Source of the DNA: an uncultured Parvularculaceae bacterium
GTDB taxonomy: Bacteria > Pseudomonadota > Alphaproteobacteria > Caulobacterales > Parvularculaceae
NCBI GenBank assembly: GCA_947259375.1
Contig: CAMYLZ010000032.1
Span: 69,501 to 133,500 of the forward strand
Length of the DNA: 64,000 bases
Direction: 5' to 3'
The translations under genes were made by a program, and so were the position numbers. Shown one piece after another: positions 1 through 9,423 of the stretch. The stretch's first letter is position 1. The number at the start of each line of letters is the position of its first letter. The notes under the pieces are model-generated. The model was not told the origin of the DNA. It worked only from the letters and a program-made list of their open reading frames with translations, and made no database searches.

Positions 1-374
1 ATCGAGATCGACAATGCCCGACGGCAGCGCCGGGATGGTTTCAATATCCGCCCCGGTGGTCGCGGCGTTTGCGCTGACGGCGGAATGCTCAATGGCGCTG
101 ACGAAAATCCGCTTGATATTGTGGGGGCGGACCACCCCATGCAGCGCATAGTGAATGGATTCCGTGCCGCCGCTGGTGAAGATGACGCCGTTTACCGGCG
201 CATTGACCAGCGCACGCACTTGCTCGCGCGCATCTTCCAACACTTTATGCGCCCGGCGGCCTTCTTCGTGTACGGACAATGAATTGCCGTCATGGCGCAT
301 CATCTCAGCGACGCGCTCAACCACTTCGGGCCGCACCGGCGCTGTCGCATTATGGTCGAGATAATGCCGGGTCA
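1..374 (-). CDS. cysteine desulfurase (NifS/IscS-type), partial, C-terminal part beyond window
   Basis: Reverse-strand read MTRHYLDHNATAPVRPEVVERVAEMMRHDGNSLSVHEEGRRAHKV...NGVIFTSGGTESIHYALHG: aminotransferase class V / desulfurase N-terminus. No stop in window, so absent from the ORF track. ATG overlaps the stop of the upstream Rrf2 gene. Confidence 0.9.
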
Positions 375-869
375 TTCCGCCGCCTCAATGTGCATTTTGC
401 TTCCCTCGGCCGGTCCGTCAGCTCGCGCGGGCGGCGCATTTACCGACGCCATGCCGAGAACCCGCTTTTCGAGAATGTCCTCAAGCGTCACCGCGTTCAA
501 AAATATCTCGATCTGGCGGCCCAACTCATCCCACAGATCATGCGTCAGGCAGCGCGTGCTTGTACCCTGGCAGCCAATCGTCGAACCAGCGTCGCAGGCG
601 GTCGTGCGAATCTCTTCATCCACCGCCGCAACAATATCGGCGACGCGCACTGCGCCCGCCGGCGCCGTCAGCGCATAGCCGCCGCCAACACCGCGCGCGC
701 TTTCCACCAATCCGGCGCGGCGCAGCTTGGCGAAAAGCTGTTCAAGATAGGAAAGCGAAATCCCCTGGCGCAGCGCCACGTCAGACAACGCCACCGGCCC
801 ATCCGCGCCCGTGGCGGCGATATCGGCCAGCGCCGAAACCGCATATCTGCCTTTGGTGGTCAGCTTCAC
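372..869 (-). CDS. Rrf2 family transcriptional regulator (IscR-like)
   Basis: MKLTTKGRYAVSALADIA N-terminus and three-Cys segment CDAGSTIGCQGTSTRCLTHDLW; directly upstream of cysteine desulfurase. Confidence 0.92.
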   Translation of the reverse strand: MKLTTKGRYAVSALADIAATGADGPVALSDVALRQGISLSYLEQLFAKLRRAGLVESARGVGGGYALTAPAGAVRVADIVAAVDEEIRTTACDAGSTIGCQGTSTRCLTHDLWDELGRQIEIFLNAVTLEDILEKRVLGMASVNAPPARADGPAEGSKMHIEAAE

Positions 870-1117
870 CTATCAAATCCGTTCGTTTGGTCGCGGGTGT
901 TCCGGCTGGCGCCGGGGAAAAAACGTGCTATACGCGCCCGCCGACCAACCCATATGCCGACGAAATAGGAAACCCGACAAATTCAGTCAACATTATCGCC
1001 GCTTTTATTTCGGCGAAAATGCCTGTTTTAGCGGTATACGCGTCATTATGACGTTCATTTGGGACCAATTTGCTGGGATATAACCATCCCGGCGCGCCAG
1101 CTTTAAAAAGGGTGACA

Positions 1118-1792
1118 ATGCCAGAAGTGATTTTCGCCGGTCCGGAAGGACGCCTCGAAGGCCGCTATCAAAAAGGAAAAGGCGAGAATCCGCCGGTCGC
1201 GCTGGTGCTGCATCCGCACCCGCTATTTGGCGGCACTATGAACAACCGCGCCACCTATGAACTCTATCAGATGTTCGTGCGTCGCGGTTTTTCGACCATG
1301 CGCTTCAATTTCCGCGGCGTCGGCCGCAGCCAGGGCGAATATGACCAGGGTCAGGGCGAGCTCGCCGATGCGGCCACCGCGCTTGATTACCTGCAGCAAA
1401 TCAACCCCAACGCCCCGTTTTCGTGGGTGGCGGGCTTTTCCTTCGGTTCCTGGATCGCCATGCAGCTTTTGATGCGGCGCCCGGAAATCGTCGGCTTCAT
1501 CGCCGGCTCGACGCCCGCCAATCTTTATGACTTTTCGTTCCTCGCCCCCTGCCCGTCATCGGGCGTCGTCCTACATGGCGAGCTCGACAAGATTTGCGCG
1601 CCTGATGAGACCAAGGGCATGGTCGAGCGCACGCGCACCCAGAAAGGTCGCAAGATCGAATTTCAGGTGGTGCCCGGCGCCGACCACTTCTTTGAATCGC
1701 ATATGGACGCGTTCATCGCCACGGCCGAGACCTATCTCGACGCCCGGCTCGCCTATGAAAAGCCGGAAGGCGAATATCACGGCGAAGCCTGA
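1118..1792 (+). CDS. alpha/beta hydrolase
   Basis: VALVLHPHPLFGGTMNN, GVGRSQGEYDQGQGE, AGFSFGSW nucleophile elbow, GADHFF; start at MPEVIFAGP within the longer ORF. Confidence 0.88.
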   Translation: MPEVIFAGPEGRLEGRYQKGKGENPPVALVLHPHPLFGGTMNNRATYELYQMFVRRGFSTMRFNFRGVGRSQGEYDQGQGELADAATALDYLQQINPNAPFSWVAGFSFGSWIAMQLLMRRPEIVGFIAGSTPANLYDFSFLAPCPSSGVVLHGELDKICAPDETKGMVERTRTQKGRKIEFQVVPGADHFFESHMDAFIATAETYLDARLAYEKPEGEYHGEA

Positions 1793-1822
1793 CGCCGACT
1801 ATTAAGCCCCTTTCCGGATTTT

Positions 1823-2329
1823 TTGCGCCGGATTAATCTTTCACCGTCAACCTTGGCTGCTTGTTCAGCCTGTTGCGTGAGAGGGGGGCTCTTGCCGCTG
1901 CGCCTATTGAGAAAGATCGCCTTACGCCGCACGCGACTGAGCGCGCGGCTTGCGGGCGTCAATGGCTATACGGGCCGCGGTGCGCTGACCTTGACGCCAG
2001 CCGGCCGCGGGCGCCCTGCGCGCCTTTCCATCACCCTCAAAGGGGTTGCCGGCCGGACAGCAGAGATTTTCCTTGATAATGCGCGCCTCGCTACGGCGCC
2101 GCTGGAAAACGGCCGGGCGGCGGTAAAACTGCCCCTGCCGGACCATGATGGCGCTGCAAGCCCCAGCGAAGGAACGCGCATCGAAATTCGCCAGAACGGT
2201 CACGTCATTCTGAACGGCGAATTGCACAGAAACGTTGCGTCAAGTCGTGTAATCGCAGGAATGCGTGATAAGTTCGCCGCACGTTTCAGTTCAGGCGAGC
2301 CCCCCAGTGACGTCAGAAAATCAGGCTGA
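1823..2329 (+). CDS. hypothetical protein
   Basis: ORF of 168 aa with TTG start in the track; start uncertain (another TTG near 1891). No family recognised. Confidence 0.5.
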   Translation: MRRINLSPSTLAACSACCVRGGLLPLRLLRKIALRRTRLSARLAGVNGYTGRGALTLTPAGRGRPARLSITLKGVAGRTAEIFLDNARLATAPLENGRAAVKLPLPDHDGAASPSEGTRIEIRQNGHVILNGELHRNVASSRVIAGMRDKFAARFSSGEPPSDVRKSG

Positions 2330-2444
2330 TCCTTTCGAGGATCTCCCCCTCCCGCAAACCGAACGGCGCGCGATACCGTTCACGCTCTATGCGTTATCGT
2401 CAGGGCTTGGCTTGCTGATTGCGCTATTGGCGCTTTCCTATTGA
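2307..2444 (+). CDS. putative 45-aa single-TM protein
   Basis: GTG-initiated ORF VTSENQADPFEDLPLPQTERRAIPFTLYALSSGLGLLIALLALSY*, overlapping the end of the preceding ORF by 23 nt; one C-terminal hydrophobic helix. Not in ORF track. Confidence 0.4.
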   Translation: MTSENQADPFEDLPLPQTERRAIPFTLYALSSGLGLLIALLALSY

Positions 2445-2451
2445 CCGGCGC

Positions 2452-3423
2452 TCAGGCGAGCCCCGCGCGGCCGATATTCAAAAACTTTTCGCGGCGCTGG
2501 CGCTTAAGCTCTTCCGGCGAAAGATCGGCAAGCTCGTTAATCGCCGTTTCCACCGCATCGCCCAGCCGTTCGATCGTCAGCCCGATATCGCGATGAGCGC
2601 CGCCCACCGGCTCGGGAATGATCCCGTCAATTACGCCAAGCGAGAGCAAATCCTGCGCGGAAATTTTCATCGCCTCGGCGGCGTCCGGCGCCTTGTTGTC
2701 GCCCTTGCCGGCGGCGTCTTTCCACAAGATCGACGCGCAGCCTTCCGGCGAAATGACCGAATAAACCGAGTGCTCCAGCATCAAGACCTTGTTCGCTGCG
2801 GCAAGCGCTACCGCGCCGCCTGAACCGCCCTCGCCGACAATGACGGAGACCAGCGGCGCGGATAGTCCAAGGCATTTCTCCGTGCACGATGCAATCGCCT
2901 CGGCCTGGCCGCGCTCTTCCGCGCCGCGCCCCGGATAGGCGCCCGGCGTGTCCACCAGCGTCACGACCGGCAGGTTGAAGCGTTCGGCCATTTCCATCAG
3001 GCGCATGGCCTTGCGGTAGCCCTCAGGCCGCGCCATGCCGAAATTGTGCTTGACGCGTCCAGCCGTATCCGAACCCTTTTCATGACCAATCAGAATGATC
3101 GAGCGCCCGCGCAGCCGCGCCGGTCCGCCGAGAATAGCCGCATCCTCACCAAAGGCGCGATCTCCGGCGAGCGGCGTGAAATCATCGACAAGCTGGCCCA
3201 CATAGTCGGAAAAATGCGGCCGCGACGCGTGGCGCGCGACCTGCGCCTTCTGCCAGCGTGATAGCTTCCCATAGGCTTCGGCCAGCAACGCATCGGCCTT
3301 GCTTTGCAGTTTCCCGACTTCCTCGTCCACATTGACGCTGGCGTCGCCATCCATCTGGCGCAGATCGGCGATCTTGCCTTCGAGTTCGGCGATGGGTTTT
3401 TCAAAATCGAGATAAGTGCGCAT
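2452..3423 (-). CDS. accA: acetyl-CoA carboxylase carboxyltransferase subunit alpha
   Basis: [84 protein letters not shown]. Confidence 0.97.
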   Translation of the reverse strand: MRTYLDFEKPIAELEGKIADLRQMDGDASVNVDEEVGKLQSKADALLAEAYGKLSRWQKAQVARHASRPHFSDYVGQLVDDFTPLAGDRAFGEDAAILGGPARLRGRSIILIGHEKGSDTAGRVKHNFGMARPEGYRKAMRLMEMAERFNLPVVTLVDTPGAYPGRGAEERGQAEAIASCTEKCLGLSAPLVSVIVGEGGSGGAVALAAANKVLMLEHSVYSVISPEGCASILWKDAAGKGDNKAPDAAEAMKISAQDLLSLGVIDGIIPEPVGGAHRDIGLTIERLGDAVETAINELADLSPEELKRQRREKFLNIGRAGLA

Positions 3424-3508
3424 GATTTTTCAGGAAGCTCGCAGCCAGGATTGGTGAAATGATGAGGCGCAATTCCTAATATTTTGGCCAGCGCCCGGCA
3501 ACCCTCGC

Positions 3509-4477
3509 CTATTCGTCTTTCCGGCTCTTGGCGAGGGGATGGCTTGAAAAGACGAGGTCTTTCAGGCGGTCTTGCGCCACATGGGTATAAATCTGGGTGG
3601 TGGTGATGTCCGAATGGCCGAGCATCTGCTGCACGCTTCTCAAGTCAGCGCCGCCTTCGAGAAGATGCGTCGCGAAGGCGTGACGCAGCACATGCGGCGA
3701 GACTTTCGAGGGCGGCACGCCCGCCTCGACCGCGAGATCCTTGAGCATTTGCGCGAATCGCGCGGCGGTGATGTGGCCGGTTTTCCCGCGTGAAGGGAAA
3801 AACCATGGCGAGGGTTTCTTTTTACCCGCCTTACCGGTCAGGAATTCCTCCCGGCAAGCAAGATATTCTTTCGCCGCGCTCAGCGCATGCTTGCTAAGCG
3901 GCGCCAGGCGTTCCTTGTCGCCCTTGCCGCGAATAATGAGACAGCGCTGATCTTTGCGAAAAGCGCCAAATGGCAGGCCGACCAGCTCGGAAACGCGCAA
4001 ACCCGCCGCATAAAGAATTTCGAGCATAGCCCGCATCCGCACGCCTTTCGGCCCTTGCATTCGCGCCGCCGCCTCCAGCAGCGCGGCGACTTCCGCCGCA
4101 TCAAGGACTTTCGGCAAGGGCCGGCGCGTCTTAGGCCGATCGATAATTACGGTTGGATTGTCGGCGCGCACGCCCTCCGCATAAAGAAACTGATAGAATT
4201 GCCGCAATGCCGAGACCTTCAGCGCCGCGGTCGACGCCGCAAGCCCATCCGCCTCTAGCGCGCCGAGCCAGGCGGCGATGTCATCGGCGCCGGCCGTTTC
4301 CAGCGATTCGCGCCGTGCACGAATAAATGCCGAAAATCGCGCCAGGTCGCGACCGTAATTCTTCAACGTATTCGCGGCGGCATTGCGTTCGACCGCCATC
4401 ATTTCAAGAAAAGTCTCGATAAGGCGCGCATCCGCTTCGCGGCTGGCGCCAGCAGCCGGTCCCGGGTCGGCCTTCAT
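3509..4477 (-). CDS. xerD: site-specific tyrosine recombinase XerD
   Basis: SAM-like N-domain, ILYAAGLRVSELVGL, SPHVLRHAFATHLLEGGADLRSVQQMLGHSDITTTQIYTHV; start at MKADPGPAAG. Confidence 0.92.
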   Translation of the reverse strand: MKADPGPAAGASREADARLIETFLEMMAVERNAAANTLKNYGRDLARFSAFIRARRESLETAGADDIAAWLGALEADGLAASTAALKVSALRQFYQFLYAEGVRADNPTVIIDRPKTRRPLPKVLDAAEVAALLEAAARMQGPKGVRMRAMLEILYAAGLRVSELVGLPFGAFRKDQRCLIIRGKGDKERLAPLSKHALSAAKEYLACREEFLTGKAGKKKPSPWFFPSRGKTGHITAARFAQMLKDLAVEAGVPPSKVSPHVLRHAFATHLLEGGADLRSVQQMLGHSDITTTQIYTHVAQDRLKDLVFSSHPLAKSRKDE

Positions 4478-6192
4478 TGCTCTCCCGGACGAGGCTTGAT
4501 GCGCGGAACCACGCTGTCCTCGCCGGCGGGATTTTGCAACGCCGTCGGGTCTATCGCCTCGGCATTCGGAAATCGTGCGGCCCACACCCGCTCAAACGCA
4601 TAACGCCGTTGCAGTTCAGGCAATCCGGCGGCGCCAAGGCTTTCGCTGACAATGACGACTTCGACTTCGCCGCCCGCGGCGCCCTCGCCGGACGCCGCCG
4701 CCAACGCCGCAAGCCCTGCCTGCCCGGCCTTGTCGCCCGCGACCGCATCAAAGGCCGCTTTCAATATGCGCGCCTTGACCGCCGGGTCGTCATGGCCGGT
4801 TTGCGCCGTGTAAAGGCCTGGCGCATCGGCAAGGATCGACACGCCGGCCCGGCGCGCGATTTGCGCCGCCGTTTGCGGGTCGAGCAGCGCCAGCATATTG
4901 ACGCGATCGATAAAGGCGAGCGCCAGCTCTTCAGGCAAGGCGGCGACGCTTTCATTGGCGCCGATCATCGCTGCAAGCCATTGGCCTGCGCCGACGCTAT
5001 CGCCGACCGCCATGCGCGAAAGCGCAAAATTCGCCGCTTCTTCCGGCGCGACAATGACGCCTTCGAGGGCTTCGACTTCATTCGCATAGAGAACAGACAG
5101 CGCGTAAGAGCGATGGAAACTGTCGGCAAGGCCCAGCGCTTCGGAAATTCGCGCAGCTTTGTCGCGAACAAATTCCGGCGCGCTCATAGCGGCGATCGCC
5201 TGATAAAGCAGCGCATCGGTCATCGGATCGCCGGGCCGCTCTGCTGCGCTCGCAGACGCTTCGGCAATCACCGCGACGTCGAATTCAGCATCGGCCAACA
5301 AACCGGCCAACACCGATGCATCCAATACGCCCATAGCCAGCGCTCGTTGCGCCGCGTCAATGCGCAGCGCCGGTTCAGCGCCCGCATCGCGGGCAATAGC
5401 GGCGATGACGCCGCCATCCGCATGGCGCAACCCGTTCGCGCTCAGACCGAGGCCCGCCGCCCGCGCCGCTGCAAAATGCAACGCCGTTTCAGCCGGCGGC
5501 AATGTCTTTTGCGGCGTCGCGCCGCTCGCCCGCGCCAGGGCCGCCAACAGATAGGCTTCGTCGCTCTCCGTAAAGGAGCCGCGCTCGCGCAGGAGGTTGA
5601 CGGTGAGGTCGAATGCATCAAGCTCGCCCGCTTGCGCATAACAAAGCGCGCGCAGTTTCACCCAGAACAGCGCGTCGCGCCCAGCCGGCAAATTGGCGCC
5701 GCGTCGGCAGGCGCCGTTAACATCTCCCGACAGCAAACTGCCGACCGCCTCCGCTTCAGCAAACCACGCGTCGTTTCGGCCCGTCGTTGTGAGGCTGGCG
5801 ATGGTCCGGGCTTCCTCAAGAAATCCCGCCTGCATCAGCACCAGCAATTTCCGGCCGCCAAGCGACGCATCAGCGCCAGCCGGCTTGTCTCCCGGAGACA
5901 ACAATATTCGCCGCAACAGCCGCCCGACGCTGGGCGCCGCCGGCCGGCTCGGCGCTTGCGACAGGAGAAAATCGAGGGTCTGCGGCTCACTGTCCCGCCA
6001 GAGGGTCGCTGGCAAGCCCCGCTCTCCCGGCGCAAGCGCGCCAATCGCAAATGCGTCGGTGGCGATCGGCGCGGTCTCGACCGCTTCTGGCGGCGCGATC
6101 TGCGCGACGGCCGGCGCCGCCAATACGCCGCCTGCCAGCATGACGGCTGACAATATTGAAAATGCGGGAACGGGCTTATTCAGCAGCTTCAT
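4474..6192 (-). CDS. hypothetical secreted/periplasmic protein (~570 aa)
   Basis: Signal peptide MKLLNKPVPAFSILSAVMLAGGVLAAPAVAQ; Ala-rich helical body; 4-nt overlap with xerD. Confidence 0.75.
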   Translation of the reverse strand: MKLLNKPVPAFSILSAVMLAGGVLAAPAVAQIAPPEAVETAPIATDAFAIGALAPGERGLPATLWRDSEPQTLDFLLSQAPSRPAAPSVGRLLRRILLSPGDKPAGADASLGGRKLLVLMQAGFLEEARTIASLTTTGRNDAWFAEAEAVGSLLSGDVNGACRRGANLPAGRDALFWVKLRALCYAQAGELDAFDLTVNLLRERGSFTESDEAYLLAALARASGATPQKTLPPAETALHFAAARAAGLGLSANGLRHADGGVIAAIARDAGAEPALRIDAAQRALAMGVLDASVLAGLLADAEFDVAVIAEASASAAERPGDPMTDALLYQAIAAMSAPEFVRDKAARISEALGLADSFHRSYALSVLYANEVEALEGVIVAPEEAANFALSRMAVGDSVGAGQWLAAMIGANESVAALPEELALAFIDRVNMLALLDPQTAAQIARRAGVSILADAPGLYTAQTGHDDPAVKARILKAAFDAVAGDKAGQAGLAALAAASGEGAAGGEVEVVIVSESLGAAGLPELQRRYAFERVWAARFPNAEAIDPTALQNPAGEDSVVPRIKPRPGEQ

Positions 6193-6301
6193 TTGCGTCC
6201 ACTTCAATGGTCCGGGTCTCCGGCTCAAGCATTTGACCGTAAATATATAGCCCGAGCAATGCAGCCGCCGCCGCTACGAAGATTATTGCTGCAAACCGCA
6301 C
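6176..6301 (-). CDS. small (41 aa) membrane protein
   Basis: GTG start preceded by AAAGGAG; VRFAAIIFVAAAAALLGLYIYGQMLEPETRTIEVDANEAAE; single TM. Overlaps start of the downstream gene. Confidence 0.6.
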   Translation of the reverse strand: MRFAAIIFVAAAAALLGLYIYGQMLEPETRTIEVDANEAAE

Positions 6302-6407
6302 CTTGATTCGCTCCTTTGAAGAAACCGCCCCACTATTATCGCGCGCTACGCCGATTGCCGGCCAAAAAACTGGCGTCGGGCGGCGCGCTCCCCTACATCT
6401 AAACATC

Positions 6408-6986
6408 ATGAGCCAAACGCGCAAACACCCTGTAATTCAATGCACTCGCCCGATCGTGCTGGTCGGCATGATGGGCGCGGGCAAGACCACCGTGGGCCGC
6501 CGGCTGGCGCCCCGGCTGGGGGTTCCGTTCTACGACGCCGACGCCGAAATCGAGCAAGCCGCAGGCATGAGCGTCGGAGACCTGTTCACATTGCACGGCG
6601 AGAAGAGTTTTCGCAAAGGCGAAGCAAAGGTCATCAAGCGCCTGCTGGAAGGCCCGCCGCATGTCCTCGCCACCGGCGGCGGCGCCGTCACCAATGCCGA
6701 AACCCGCGCGCTGATCGCGAAACGCGCCGTTTCAATCTGGATCCGGGCCGACATGGACACCATCATCCGCCGGGCGACCCGGCGCGGCACGCGCCCCCTT
6801 CTCAAAACCGGCGATCCGCGCGAGACGATTCGTCGCCTCCTTACCGAACGCCGCGACCATTACGCGGCTTCCAATATCTATATCGACAGCCAGCCGGGCC
6901 CGCATGAAAACACCGTGGCGCTCATCCTTGAAAAGCTCGAAAACTGGCCAGGATTGCTCGACATGACCAAAGGCCCTGCAGAATGA
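6408..6986 (+). CDS. aroK: shikimate kinase
   Basis: IVLVGMMGAGKTTVGRRLAPRLGVPFYDADAEIEQAAGMSVGDLF; VLATGGGAV; followed by aroB with ATGA overlap. Confidence 0.95.
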   Translation: MSQTRKHPVIQCTRPIVLVGMMGAGKTTVGRRLAPRLGVPFYDADAEIEQAAGMSVGDLFTLHGEKSFRKGEAKVIKRLLEGPPHVLATGGGAVTNAETRALIAKRAVSIWIRADMDTIIRRATRRGTRPLLKTGDPRETIRRLLTERRDHYAASNIYIDSQPGPHENTVALILEKLENWPGLLDMTKGPAE

Positions 6987-8095
6987 CGCCAAGACAATCG
7001 ATTCGCGTGCCATTGGGCGAGCGCGCATACGACATCATTATTGCCGACAACCTGCTGGAGGATGCTGGCGCGCTCCTGCGCCCGCATCTGCGCCGGCCGC
7101 GCCTGTTCGTGGTGACGGATGAAAATGTCGCCAGCGCGCAGCGCGCGAGGCTCGAAGCCGGCCTCGCCGCAACCGGCGTCGAAGCCAGCTTCATCACGCT
7201 GGCGCCTGGCGAAGCGACAAAATCTTTCGCCGAGCTTCAGAGACTGGTCTCGGAATTGCTCGATCTGGGCGTTGAACGCAGCGATCTGGTGGCGGCGTTT
7301 GGCGGCGGCGTGATCGGCGATCTCACTGGATTCGCCTGCGCGATTCTGCGCCGCGGCTGCGGTTTCGTGCAAATCCCGACAACGCTGCTTTCCCAGGTGG
7401 ACAGCGCCGTTGGCGGCAAGACCGCCATCAACGTGCCCCAAGGCAAGAATCTGGTCGGCGCGTTCTACCAGCCGAAACTGGTGATTGCGGATATTTCCGC
7501 CCTCGCAACGCTGCCCGCCCGCCAAATCCGGGCCGGCTATGCGGAAATTGTAAAATACGGTCTGATCAGCGACGCGGCGTTTTTTGGTTGGCTCGAAGTC
7601 CACGGCCCCGCCCTGCTTGAAGGGGACGCCGCTGCGCGCATTCATGCGGTGAAAACCTCTTGCGCCGCCAAGGCGGCGATCGTCGCCGAGGACGAATGCG
7701 AGACCGGGCGACGCGCGCTGTTAAATCTCGGCCACACTTTCGGTCACGCTTTCGAGGCGGCGTTCGGCTATTCCGACAAGCTTCTCCACGGTGAAGCGGT
7801 TGCGCTCGGCATGGCGCTGGCCTTTGACTATTCGGTGAGGATTGGACGTTGCGACGAAGCGGACGCCAGCCGCGTCAAACGGCTCTTGCGGAACGCCGGC
7901 CTGCCCTGCGAGATATCGGACCTCGATGCAGACCTAAAAGCGGACGCGCTGATCACCTACATGCTGCAAGACAAGAAAGTTGAACAGGGCGCGATTACCC
8001 TCATCCTGACGGACGCGATCGGCGCAAGCGTCGTCGTCAAGGACGCCGACCGGGCGGACGTCGCCGATTTCCTGAAAGCAAAGACCGGCCGCTAG
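6983..8095 (+). CDS. aroB: 3-dehydroquinate synthase
   Basis: AAFGGGVIGDLTGFACAILRRGCGFVQIPTTLLSQVDSAVGGKTAINVPQGKNLVGAFYQP; LNLGHTFGHAFE. Confidence 0.97.
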   Translation: MTPRQSIRVPLGERAYDIIIADNLLEDAGALLRPHLRRPRLFVVTDENVASAQRARLEAGLAATGVEASFITLAPGEATKSFAELQRLVSELLDLGVERSDLVAAFGGGVIGDLTGFACAILRRGCGFVQIPTTLLSQVDSAVGGKTAINVPQGKNLVGAFYQPKLVIADISALATLPARQIRAGYAEIVKYGLISDAAFFGWLEVHGPALLEGDAAARIHAVKTSCAAKAAIVAEDECETGRRALLNLGHTFGHAFEAAFGYSDKLLHGEAVALGMALAFDYSVRIGRCDEADASRVKRLLRNAGLPCEISDLDADLKADALITYMLQDKKVEQGAITLILTDAIGASVVVKDADRADVADFLKAKTGR

Positions 8096-8112
8096 GCTGG
8101 CAGAGCGGACCC

Positions 8113-9405
8113 ATGGCAGAGCTAGACCTTTCGATCCTGATCCCGTTGGGGAGCATCATATTTCTGCTGCTTTTATCGGCGTTCTTTTCCGGTTCGGAAA
8201 CGGCGCTGACAGCGACCTCTAAAGCCCGGATGCATGTGCTCGAGGCCGAAGGCGACATGAACGCGCGGCGCGTCGGCATGCTAATCCGCGACCGCGAGCG
8301 GCTGATCGGCGCCATTCTCCTTGGCAATAATCTCGTCAACATCCTGGCGACATCGATCGCCACCAGCCTGCTGATTTCCTTCTTTGGCGAGACCGGCCTC
8401 GCCAACGCCATCGCCACGGTAATCATGACCTTGCTGATCTTGGTCTGCTCGGAGGTCACGCCGAAAACGGTCGCGATTTCGCGGCCGGATTCCTTCGCAA
8501 TGGCGGTCGCGCCGATCATGCGCTGGGTGGTGTTCGTCTTCGCGCCGGTCACGCGCATTGTGCAACTGATCGTGCGCGGATTTTTGCACCTCTTTGGCGT
8601 CGATGTTTCGAAGGACAGCGCGGTTTTTTCCGCCGCCGAGGAAATTCGCGGCGCGATCGATCTGCACCATTACGAAGGCCGCGTCGACAAGGAGGCGCGC
8701 GACCTTATTCGCGGCGCGCTCGATCTCAATGAGATCCGTACGGAAGAAATCATGATCCATCGCAAGTCGATCGAGATGCTTGATCTCGACCGCCCGAACG
8801 ACGCGATCATCCGCCAGGCGCTGAAAAGCGCTCATACCCGCCTGCCGCTTTATCGCGAGACGCCTGATAATGTCATCGGCATTCTTCATGCCAAGGATCT
8901 GCTGCGCGCGCTGTGGGATGCGGAAGGCAATGCGGACGCCATCGACTTTGAAGCGCTGGCGCGCGAGCCGTATTTTGCACCGGAAACGACGACGCTTCAG
9001 GAACAGCTCGACGCTTTCAAACTAAAGCAGGAGCATTTCGCGCTGATCGTTGACGAATATGGCGCGCTGATGGGCCTCGTGACGCTCGAAGACATTCTCG
9101 AGGAAATTGTCGGCGAGATCGAAGACGAATATGACAGCCCGGTTCAGGGCGTCAGGCCGCAAGGCGACGGGTCGCTCAATGTGGACGGCGACGTCACCAT
9201 TCGCGACCTCAATCGCGCCATGGACTGGAACCTGCCGGATGACGAAGCGGTCACCCTCGCCGGCCTCGTCATTCATGAATCACAATCGATCCCGGATGTC
9301 GGGCAGACCTTTTCATTCCATGGCTTTCGGTTCAAAATTCTTCGCCGGCGCCGCAATCAGATTACGGCGCTGAAAATCACCCCGATTGCCGAACCAACCC
9401 TTTAA
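8113..9405 (+). CDS. HlyC/CorC family transporter (DUF21/CNNM + CBS + CorC_HlyC domains)
   Basis: FFSGSETALTATSKARMHVLEAEG, EVTPKTVAI, CBS pair, EHFALIVDEYGALMGLVTLEDILEEIVGEIEDEYD. Confidence 0.93.
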   Translation: MAELDLSILIPLGSIIFLLLLSAFFSGSETALTATSKARMHVLEAEGDMNARRVGMLIRDRERLIGAILLGNNLVNILATSIATSLLISFFGETGLANAIATVIMTLLILVCSEVTPKTVAISRPDSFAMAVAPIMRWVVFVFAPVTRIVQLIVRGFLHLFGVDVSKDSAVFSAAEEIRGAIDLHHYEGRVDKEARDLIRGALDLNEIRTEEIMIHRKSIEMLDLDRPNDAIIRQALKSAHTRLPLYRETPDNVIGILHAKDLLRALWDAEGNADAIDFEALAREPYFAPETTTLQEQLDAFKLKQEHFALIVDEYGALMGLVTLEDILEEIVGEIEDEYDSPVQGVRPQGDGSLNVDGDVTIRDLNRAMDWNLPDDEAVTLAGLVIHESQSIPDVGQTFSFHGFRFKILRRRRNQITALKITPIAEPTL

Positions 9406-9423
9406 ACGCTGGAATATTGTCAA

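Noticed and set aside
3509-4477. Tyrosine recombinase as integrase of a mobile element
   Set aside because: XerD-type sequence in core aro/acc context; no att-like repeats or phage genes nearby.
4477-6150. 557-aa plus-strand ORF
   Set aside because: Antisense to the secreted-protein gene; Arg/Gln-rich composition typical of a shadow frame in GC-rich DNA; no recognisable domain.
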